Notes under the pieces: model-generated
Database searches by the model: none
What the model was told of the DNA's origin: nothing
What the model saw: the letters and a program-made list of their open reading frames with translations, nothing else
Position numbers and translations under genes: made by a program
Shown: positions 55,339-64,000 of the stretch, one piece after another
Layout of the letters: each line of letters starts with the position of its first letter
Numbering within the stretch: the stretch's first letter is position 1
Source: Pestalotiopsis fici W106-1
Taxonomy: Eukaryota > Ascomycota > Sordariomycetes > Amphisphaeriales > Sporocadaceae
Direction of reading: 5' to 3'
DNA: 64,000 nucleotides
Assembly: GCF_000516985.1 (NCBI RefSeq)
Contig: NW_006917105.1
Coordinates: forward strand, 281,210 to 345,209

Positions 55339-57507
55339 TCCGACGGCGGCACAACAAAATAGAGAGGGCGCGCCCGACCGGTCGGTGTCTCCTGAACCGA
55401 GCCCAAGGTGGCGGGTACCCAAAGACAGATCGGGAACCTACTATGTAGGCTAGGTAATGTATGTATGTATGTAGGTACGATGGGCAAGAAAATTGGTACG
55501 GAAAGGGGCCTCTTGGGGGCCTCTAGACTGAGGGCGTAACTGGGCGTTTCTTGGGTTTACCGAGATGGCGGTACGACGTACCCGAGGGGTTGGTAACGAA
55601 CCAGAAAACGACACTGCAAGATAGCGGACACGCCAACTGAAACAGACATTGCTCAAAGGGGGGTTAAGGTATCCTAAGTGAAGGGGGGGGTGGGAAAGCA
55701 AGTTTTCTAGAATAAAGACCAAGTTCCCGGAGCCGCAAAGTAAAAAAAAAAAAAATCGAAATAAGTTAAAGTAAAGAAGGAGATTGCGAGCCAGAGTCGA
55801 GTAGTTAAAGAGGAGGAGGATGAGGAGGAACCAGCAGAGGCAAGGCAAGGCAAGGCAAGGCAAGGGCAGCGGTGGCGGAGGCGGTAGTAGCAGTTGAAGT
55901 AGCAGTAGCACGGGCTACGGATCGTAGCAACACTCCGGCAGTAGCAACAATTAATAGGTAGTAGTAGGTCAGGTAAGTTGGTGGTTCAGTAACAAGCGGT
56001 AGCAATGGTGGCAGCCAGGGCTGGACTACGACAATAGTAGCATCCAGCATCCAGCAACCAGCACTAATAACGGCGGAGACGGGAACAGCAAGCAATAATA
56101 ACAGTATACCGCGGCGATGGAAGCTGATTAGCGTGAGGTCCCGGGTATGAGTAAGGTAGCAATAAAGATTTAGAGGGGTTAAAAAAATAAAATAGTGGGC
56201 GGCAGTGCAGCGTCGCTAATAAGTCATGCGACCCTACGCGTCGGCCTTGGTTTTCTGCTTTTGGGTTGGGCCCCTCTAGGTATCCTTTTTAAGAATGCTA
56301 TTGTCTCTCGTTTCGGTGCCTTGGGAGGGAGGTTACCTGCCCTCTCCTACGTCTCTGCTGCCCTTTCACAATTTCTGAGCCACTCCAGCAAAGAAGTAAG
56401 AGTAAAGAGCGAAAGTAAAAACCCGGTACGTCATCCCAGGTAAGTATGTGAATGTATTTAACGAGCCTGCCAACCTGGCGGGTTGCGGAGGGGCATTGGC
56501 CTAGTACCTAGCAGCTAGGTAGGGGGAGCCTGCTAAGGTTTATCCAGTGGACGAGGATGGGCGAGTCAATTGGGACCGGTAGACTGGGTGAGCGAATCAC
56601 CAGAAAGAGAAGGGGCCCAAGGGATCAACGGCGTGCCGTGCCCACTTGGCGGCAGATCGATTAGTGGGAACTCCGATCTGGCTTAACGGCAAGCAAGATG
56701 GGAAAAGTGAAAGGTGACCAACGGAACGGCTCAAGGACTTTTTGTACGGGGAAAAACACACGGGTTGGACGTAGCACATCCCGGGGTATGCTGGTGAGTT
56801 GGAACATGTGTGATCAGATCAAAATCAGCTTGATGCCACCATGATGCCTCCTTTTTCTGGACAAAGGAAGGAGGCCGTGTTAATTCAGCAAGGCGCGGTA
56901 ACATCATCTTCCGCGCTCGCCATTAGATTGAGGCTCAGAGACACATACACAAACAGCTTCAGCTTTCCAACCGGATGGGACAAGACCATTCTACCATGTG
57001 GCAGACAGGTAGACGAATCGCATCTTTGCATTGCCAACCTAGCTACTTTACTTAGTTGCTGCAACCTTGCGCACTTGACATATGCTGGGGGATCCAGGAT
57101 AATGGTAAGTTGGTAGCCCCAGAGGTAGGAACCGACCGCATGGACGCGGCGCCGCCCATGACGCCGGCGCCAGCCATAGTGGTGTAAGTGGGATCAGACA
57201 TGGCGCATTATAGCAAGCATCCCATTAGGCGCGAGCCAATGACAGTTGCTCGGCCAGGACAGCGATTTACCAATGAAGCCTTGCCTGATCTTTGGTAGCT
57301 CCCCTACGTCCATGATCTGACGGTCTCATGATGATGAGGCCAAAACGCCAGCCAGTGATATTCAAACAGGTTTCGTTCACACATGGCGAACCTACTGATA
57401 TGCAATTGCGAATGAGAGGACGCGAGGATGAGAGGCAAAGAAAATCGCATGAACACGACAACAGCGAACACCTACCCTACCCACTTACCACCCCGCCCTC
57501 CAAAGCC
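55339..57507. other. 2.2 kb gene-poor region
   Basis: Upstream of the minus-strand P450. It contains GTATGTATGTATGTAGG near 55458, a CAAGG tandem repeat (listed), TACCTAGCAGCTAGGTAGG-type words near 56505, and one short GC-rich minus frame at 57052-57201 discussed under findings. No gene is firmly supported. Confidence 0.5.
55841..55865 (+). repeat. (CAAGG)5 tandem repeat
   Basis: Five exact CAAGG units preceded by a partial unit (AGG), inside a purine-rich stretch. Read on the minus strand it yields low-complexity Leu/Pro/Cys/Ala frames that are not genes. Confidence 0.85.
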
Positions 57508-57870
57508 GTCCGTCTTAGGGATGTTAATTCTCCGTATTTTTGACAATTTTACAGTATTGCACAAGGGTCATAAAACACCCGTATTATACTGTAATCTGGA
57601 GAATTGGTGACACCTGTCAAAGCCCCACTTACAGACCCATAAAACTGTTCTGACAGTCTTCTGCAGCTGTCAGCTTTTCATCGATAAACCAGCACTGATT
57701 ACGTCATCAAGTTGCTCCAATTTTTTGGTATGTTAAGGAGCCAGTCCTTCCATTAGAAACTCCACTTCTGTGCACGGACAGTATTATTGACTTTAAATCA
57801 CGTTATTCTCCGCGTATTTTACCGTATTTTATAAAATACGTGCAATTGAAATAACACCCCTAGTCCGTCT
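57508..57870. mobile_element. hAT-type MITE with 8-bp target-site duplication
   Basis: The element spans 57516-57862 (347 bp). It is flanked by a perfect 8-bp direct repeat GTCCGTCT at 57508-57515 and 57863-57870. The left end begins TAGGGATGTTAATTC; the right end on the opposite strand begins TAGGGGTGTTATTTC, a 15-nt terminal inverted repeat with two mismatches, followed on both sides by CGTATTTT. The TAGGGGTGT-like terminus and the 8-bp duplication are hallmarks of the hAT superfamily. The interior is AT-rich with repeated CGTATTTT/AAAATACG words and no open frame, so this is a non-autonomous copy that would depend on a transposase elsewhere. Confidence 0.88.
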
Positions 57871-58988
57871 ACTTTTTTAGTGTATGGGACTGGAGCACAC
57901 AAGACAAGATCGCAATGCGGCTTGATGGGCTGACTCCATTAATATCCGAGTGATGGTGCGCAATTTATCCAATCCTTCTTTGTCCAATCAAGCTAAAGAC
58001 TCTGGAATGCTGCCTCATTTCTATAACCTTAAAGAAAAAAAAGTTCCCAGCTAACGATCCCACCTTTTCGAGAGAGACATTTTTGGTCATCCAGACATAC
58101 TGGACAAAGACCAGAGACACAAAGATGGGAAGCCCTGAAGGTTTAACCGGCCGGACGCTCCAGGCCGAGATACAATGTAGTTTGGTGTGCCTCTACCCCT
58201 CTAACTCGTACTACAGATTACCACATGTACCTCGAAGTGGGCAGTTTCCACAGTAGGTAATGTAACTGGTAGACATGTTTCAAGCACTTCGATGCCCTCC
58301 CTACTCTTGGTAAACCTCTTCGCCACAGGAGTTAGCCCTGATATGCTAACGGGATCCTCTTGGAGTGACACGGAGTTTTTCTTTCTTTCTCCTCTCTTCC
58401 TTTTAGCCAGGTACTTTTCGACCAGACCTTTACGAGTTTCAGAAAGAGAGAATGGGAAAAGAAATGAACCACATGAAATGTCCGTGTACTCTGTATGTTT
58501 GCTGGGCATCATAACGTAGTCACCACGTACACGCATCAAGGGATGTATAGTACCTATGCTCGGCTCCAACGTTTTCCAGTCAATTTGATCTGGTTGCCCA
58601 TAAAATGCTACCCCTGGGAAATACACGAGCAAACATATTGAAGCTTTTGCGTAATACTACAAAAATACGTATATTTTTGGTAGTTGAAGTAGTGGGGCTC
58701 TTCTACCAGTGCATCGGCCCTTGGGCCCTCTCTGACGTTTTGAACGAGACATCAGCAGCCGTCAACTGTAAGCGAAGCACAACGTCTTGCATAAGCGCCC
58801 AACCATGCATGCATGGCTCTGAATAGAAAGAATACTTCAATGCTGCAACACTCCGCGTGTTCTTCATGTACGCCAGTCCCTCGAACAGGTCTTTGATGCT
58901 ACCTTGCCATGTAAGCCTGTAAAGTCCCACCAGTCATCAAGACAACAAGACGGCAGAAGTACAATACAATACAACGCAACGCATGTGC

Positions 58989-59004
58989 ATATATATATAT
59001 ATAT
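58989..59004. repeat. (AT)8 dinucleotide repeat inside a palindrome
   Basis: Sixteen alternating A/T bases bordered by TGC on the left and GCA on the right, so the whole is self-complementary. Confidence 0.75.
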
Positions 59005-62000
59005 GCATGGCCCACGGATGCGTCTTGTGCACCCTGCCCAGTATCCATCGTGGCTTCAATGCAAAGAACATCACATACACAGTAGCAATGTAGGCTACCT
59101 TACCTTGCATGGGTAATGTAGGGCTCGGAGTTGAATTGGTACCTGAATGTAGTTGAGTGAGTGCGGAGAAGAACTATTGTTAGTGGATTCCGTTGAACGT
59201 TCCCTAGGCTGTACGTACGTTGTGATGATGTCCTGTCCAACCATACGAGTCACCAGAAAATAACTTTTTTTCTTACAGAGAGCCGTTCCTGCTTATGCAC
59301 ATAAAGACATGGAACCACTTTGAATAGACGACGAATCTGCATGGGGCGATCGAAAATCTATTTCGGTGAGGATCAGGGGATGTGGCAGTTCATAACCTGT
59401 CATTTCTTCTGCTGCTTCCGCCGCAATAACAAGAAGGTTTGGCATGCTCGTATCATACATTACATTATTTTTACTACAACAACGTACATACATACGTACC
59501 AACATACTGCATACCCAATCCAGCCAACCACTCGAAGCATGTCGTTGGGCACAAACGAGACTGGCATCAGCGCATACAATTGCTGCATGACAGTAATTGG
59601 AGCAACGGATCGCTAATCGAAAGCAGCAATCAGCATGCCGTATTTTGCTGGGTGGACATGGCTGTCGACAGGAGTTCATAACTTCACCCATCAATAATGC
59701 TGTACCACCACTCGACATCTTCGCACTTGGTAAATGCCTACAGAGTGCAGCCAGTCAATAGTGCCCTACGCTCGTACATACCTAGTATGCAATGTAGCTT
59801 CGTTAGGTTCTGTAGGTGCACTTCCTTCCATCCCAGTCGCCAAGACACCAAAGATTTCCGTCGTGATTATATTACATTATCGCCTCGATGAACACTATCT
59901 ACGCTCAATGATAGGGCGGCTGCGCATTTGGTGTGCAGCACATACATATAGTAGTGATATTAGCAGGTGCAAGCTGGCTCATCTGCCTGTTTTGAAGCAA
60001 GTTATAAAAAAATCAAAAAAAATCGAACGATTGCTGCTTTTCTTCTTCCCTTCCCCGGGTCCTTTTCATGGTGGCTAATGACGTCCAACGCAGCCATTAC
60101 GAGACAAGTACATACATTACCTAGGGATTTGTCAAGATGAGAGCAAAATCCACAGGGATGAGCAGTAACACCAAGCTTGTCCTGTGAGATCTCCATTGCG
60201 CCAGCTAGCGGCTCGTTTCTATAGCAGCTCCACTACTTTCCCGGGGGATCCCGCGTGTACATTATGGTAGAGAATGGTTAGTTCGTGGCGGTCTTAGTTT
60301 TCCATAGCAATACCAGATGGATGGTCAGAGTAATAGACAGGTAGGCAATATGCAAGGGCGGCCAGGCAGGCAGGGGCATTTGTCTATACCGACAGCATGA
60401 GTGAGCTCCCTGTGCAAGCACGGGAGCAGGACTAGGACAGGTCAGCATTCTCTTCAAGAGTTGAATATCTATCTGGGGCTAGTGTACTATTTTGTACGCA
60501 GCAGGAAGCCTTCCGAACAGAGGACCTCAACCAATGCAATATGGCGACCGCGGAAGTGGTTGGGAAACCTGCTGCAGCAAGCCGTTGGAAAGGCCGGTGC
60601 CGTTCGCGGACCGGCCGGCCGGCTGCATGCTCTCCTGATGTTGTCCTCCCTCGCCTGTCACTAGCAAACTGCCTCAGCCGTTTCATTGATGGGTTCCAAC
60701 AGGTTCCGAACTCATGACATTTGCTCTCCCCAATAGAAACAAGCAAGCTTTGAAATAATGTTTTTTTTTTTTGGAGGGGGGGGGGAGCAAGAAGCTGATC
60801 TATTTCTTTTCTTTCTAATTATTTGCAGAGCCAGCAGGAAGAAAGAAAAAGAATAAGCCGCAGATGGTGAGAATGATGAGCAAACTTTGCTTGGAAGGGA
60901 CCAAATAAATTAATTACAATGCAGCAGGTAGTAAGGTAGTATATACGGCCGCGCAAGAATAGGGCAGGCGATGCAAGCATGGCCGACACATTGATTATGA
61001 TTTTCTGACAGCTGCAAATGCACAGGAAAGCCCCGGTTTCCCAATATATATACGGCAATGTTCCATGTAGACGATGACAGGTCTCGTAGGCGATGTCGAT
61101 TGCGAGACAGGAAGAAAAACATTGATCCTGGTTCTCTCTGTGCTTCCTTGGTGTCACCAAAAGACTTTTGGGGGGGGGAGCGACCAACCTAACCTTAGAC
61201 TTTTGAGTCGCCATCTTTACACTGTCTATTGCTCGCTTCAAATATTAATTTTCTACTCACGTTGCTACTCTGCCGCTGGTTTCGAAGCTACCTATTCAAC
61301 CCGCTCTGGATGATTGACGGACCTGACTGACTAGCCGGGACATCACGAGTTCTCGTCTCTCACGTCCGTCTCGTCACCATTTCTCTCGGCCGGCCTGGAA
61401 CTCGCCCTACCTGTCCATCCGCACGCCAAGAGCCGTTGAGACTTGCCTTTCCAGTCTTGTACTTGGGGGCAGACGTTGCTTTTTTATCTCTTGGCGTGGC
61501 CTGTCAGTACGCCTTATTCTTTGGCGATTCATTAAGATCAAGTTTCTTTTCTTTCTTCTTCTTTGCCCCTCCCTCCCACGCAGAAGAGGAGAAGGGAGAA
61601 GAAAAAAAAAAAGACGAAGCAAAGTATTGAAAGAAGAAAACCAAACAGGGAGAAATTTTCCTTGAAGTGGAGTTGGCGGCAGAACAGAATAATATTCATT
61701 ATTCCACGAGGGCGGGCAAAGGTCGATGACAATTGATTTACTGGCGGCCAACGATCCAAGGGCAGCCAAGCAAGCAAGCATACCAACCAGCGCCACCCGT
61801 CTTGCCGTCTAACCACCATCTCCATCCCATCATCGTCTTCTTCAGCTACTTCCTAGTTTTGACTATCTTTGAGTGGCCACCTAATAGGTAGGAGTTGGTG
61901 ACAATACCGAATCAACTGACGGATTTCAAGATCGGTCGACTTGTCGCGCGGTCGCAATCGTCATTCTTTTTTTTTCCCCCTAAGCATACTATCTATCCTG

Positions 62001-62448
62001 AGTGGATACATTCTGCATTCTTCTACCACACGACCTTCTTTTTACCTTGGTACTTTCACTTCGCTACTACTGGCGGCCGCGCTTGGCTTGTTAGGCTCAA
62101 GCTGCCTACTTACTGGTGTCTTCTGCTACATTAGTATTATTCCCCATCCATCTATTCCATCCCTTCCCTCCCGGCCATCCCAGCCAGTTTACACTTTGGG
62201 TGGACTGGACGTTTGGCGTTGGCGCGGGGCCCGAGGCCAAACAGCACAGACGAACTCGCAGGCTAATAACAATGAGCCTTCCTTGCGTCCTCAAAGCAGC
62301 AGCTATCCTCGATCCAGATCCCTTATTAGCCATGGCAGATCCCGCGTCTCCATCTCCGTCTTCCGTCGTCAACCTGACCGCTCATTGTCGCACAAACCAC
62401 CAACACCACCACCAGTCAGACCTTCCCGTCGTCAAGGCTGTATCTTTT

Positions 62449-62481
62449 GCTGCTGCTGCTGCTGCCGCCGCCGCCGCCGCC
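62449..62481 (+). repeat. (GCT)n(GCC)n trinucleotide repeat
   Basis: GCT units run directly into GCC units. In the frame that starts ATGGCAGATCCC at 62332 they encode about 11 alanines. That frame is a candidate N-terminal exon of the downstream methyltransferase, since related proteins often begin with an Ala/Pro-rich leader, but the splice joining it to 63259 was not identified. Confidence 0.55.
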
Positions 62482-63258
62482 ATTGCTACCACCACCACTA
62501 CTAATCCAAAGGTCCCCGTACCTACTACTACCATACCCGTCTCAGCTCCAACTCGAGCTCCAGCAACTACTGCTACTGCTATCGCTACAGCTATAGCCAC
62601 TACTCCGGCTTTTCACTCGGCCCCGGTGCCGGTGCCAGGCACGATAGGAACGCTCGCCACGCCCCGGTTCACCCAGGCCCCGGCCACAACGCCAGGTTCA
62701 GCCGCCATCTTTGATCAGCTTCGCACTGCCCCAGCGACCTTCTTCTACACCATGGGGAATGGCAAAGGCGAGTTTTGAATTTTTCTTTTCTTATTTTTTT
62801 TTTCTTTTCCCTTGCCCCCATCCCCCTCGTCCTACCCGAACAAGTGTGTGTCAGAAAGAGAAAGAAAGCGAGAGGAGGGGAAAGGACACCGGCGCTTGCC
62901 GCACGCTGCCATGTAGGCACATGGTAGAGAGATACGGACGGAAACGCAGGTAGAGACACAAATCTGAGTGCCTAGGGGAACGCAAATTGTGAAAAGGAAA
63001 AGAAAAAGCAAGTTACACACCGGCACAAAGAATGGAAGAAGATAAACGGCAAATGTTACTGCAACACAAACAGCCCGCCATTCAAATAATCGGCTGTGCC
63101 GTACCCTGGCATTTGGCTGACAGACCCTGCCCTCCGCCTCCACCCCCTCTATAAAGCGAGCAGCCCCTCTAAAACCCTATACTATATCGTACACAACGTG
63201 ACATGTGCATGGGAAGTTCTGCGCACCGGCCTGGACTAATACGCTATTCGTTCCACAG

Positions 63259-64000
63259 AGTTTGAGCGCAAAAGGAGTCGAAGCCCCGAGGCTGATGCAC
63301 CACTGCCTGTGGCATCGACCACAGACGAGTATCGGAGCGACGCTATTGAGCCGGCATCACCAGGTTCGTACTATGATGACGACGAGTTTGTACCCAGTGA
63401 TTACGACGAGGAATCCATCGCCGATTCTACTTCAGTTGGTTCAAGTGTCTATAATCACAGCTACCACAATGGTCGCCGATACCACAAGGCATGTTTTCCC
63501 CCACCCAACCTTCTCTCCGATGTTGTTCCTCAGCGTCCACGTATGAACTGGACCGTAGTTCCCGACATGCGCAAGTCGTTTTATTGCTCAACTTCTAACT
63601 CCTCTTCTCATCAGTTTCGTCATGGGCGTTATCCTATCCCAAATGATGAGGCAGAGCAGAACAGGGAGGATATGCTGCATGCCATGATGCTCGAGGTGAC
63701 GGATGGTAAACTGTTCTATGCACCAATAGGAGATTATCCACAAAAGATTCTGGATCTCGGTACCGGCACGGGAATATGGGCAATCGAAGGTAGGATGTCA
63801 ATTCTCCTGTTGCCGTTACACTATCACGAGTGCGGAGCAACCTGATGATGCCGCTGCGCCCACCAAGCGGTACCAATGTCTTCCTTCGGGAAATGCACCA
63901 TCAGATATGACACTTGCTGACCTATCTTTTCTCTCAGCGGGTGACAAGTTCCCTAGCGCCGAAGTCACCGGAATCGACCTGAGTCCCATACAGCCGTTAT
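63259..64000 (+). CDS. SAM-dependent methyltransferase, TAM/LaeA-like (partial, continues past window)
   Basis: Supported exons are 63259-63488, 63615-63789 and 63938 to the window end. The 5' exon(s) lie upstream and are unresolved; a phase-1 donor is required, and ATG 62332 (MADPASPSPSS) is a candidate start. The acidic N-terminal region (YYDDDEFVPSDYDEESIAD) leads to NGRRYHKFRHGRYPIPNDE and EQNREDMLHAMMLEV, the entry typical of this family. SAM motif I is ILDLGTGTGIWAIEAG, completed across the last intron, followed by EVTGIDLSPIQP. Fungal relatives include the secondary-metabolism regulator LaeA and many uncharacterised methyltransferases; I cannot tell which this is. The intron 63489-63614 needs a GC donor (AAG|GCATGT) and is 126 nt without a stop, so an unspliced reading also stays open. 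Confidence 0.85.

Larger units (their letters stand above)
57871..63258. other. 5.4 kb gene-poor region and methyltransferase leader
   Basis: No well supported gene. Noted: an imperfect hairpin at 58656-58684, an (AT)8 run at 58989-59004, a T12 plus G-rich tract at 60761-60785, and from about 61900 a pyrimidine-rich stretch likely to be promoter, leader or first exon of the methyltransferase at the right edge. An alanine-coding repeat lies at 62449-62481. No tRNA found. Confidence 0.45.

Noticed and set aside
55450..55911. 153-codon minus frame rich in Leu, Pro and Cys
   Set aside because: It is a translation of the CAAGG tandem repeat and adjacent purine tracts.
58125..58256. Plus-strand ATG with MGSPEGLTGRTLQAEIQ, a possible first exon
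   Set aside because: No downstream exon with conserved sequence could be joined to it.
58201..58632. 143-codon minus frame
   Set aside because: Opens with TTG, has no family resemblance and overlaps nothing conserved.
62116..62778. 220-codon Ala/Thr/Pro-rich frame before the methyltransferase
   Set aside because: Partly trinucleotide-repeat translation; only its middle (from ATG 62332) is kept as a candidate N-terminal exon, because no donor to 63259 was identified.

Overview
The window is nuclear DNA of a filamentous ascomycete (Pezizomycotina, most likely a Sordariomycete). The evidence is short 55-130 nt GT-AG introns with CTAAC/CTGAC-type branch sites, Zn2Cys6 regulators, a CRH cell-wall transglycosylase, CAZymes, fungal P450s, a TAM/LaeA-like methyltransferase, and long gene-poor spacers rich in TACCTA/TAGGTA motifs. 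I support 20 genes (one cut by the right edge), about half of them spliced, and two short inverted-repeat elements with target-site duplications. No rRNA, tRNA or CRISPR could be supported.

Layout. 0.9-8 kb: MSH6 mismatch-repair gene (+), then two minus-strand Rossmann-fold genes, an NmrA-like protein and an SDR oxidoreductase. 8-13 kb is a gene desert. 13-16 kb: a large unknown fungal protein with a BTB-like core (+). 17.4-19.6 kb: a MITE-like insertion just upstream of a secreted gamma-glutamyltranspeptidase. 20-30 kb: an accessory-looking block of a Zn2Cys6 transcription factor, a secreted GH27 glycosidase, a P450 and a convergent secreted double-GH43 enzyme. 32.8-37 kb: a CRH-type GH16 transglycosylase with a C-terminal chitin-binding domain, and a coiled-coil Atg28-like protein. 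38.9-39.5 kb: a tiny four-exon gene for mitofissin (Atg44, DUF1748 family), easily missed because no exon exceeds 139 nt. 41.7-46.2 kb: pyruvate kinase and an aldehyde dehydrogenase. 47.5-50.5 kb: an F-box/ankyrin protein and a DUF924 protein. 50.8-55.3 kb: a methionine-permease-like transporter and a six-exon P450, both minus. 55.3-63.2 kb is a second desert that carries a hAT-type MITE with a perfect 8-bp target duplication. 63.2 kb to the end: the start of a SAM methyltransferase using a GC-AG intron.

How the genes relate. Most are independent housekeeping genes. The one stretch that may be a functional unit is the regulator-GH27-P450-GH43 block, which would suit degradation of plant galactose/arabinose side chains; co-regulation is inference from proximity. 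Exon boundaries were read by eye from splice signals and reading frame, so they are predictions.
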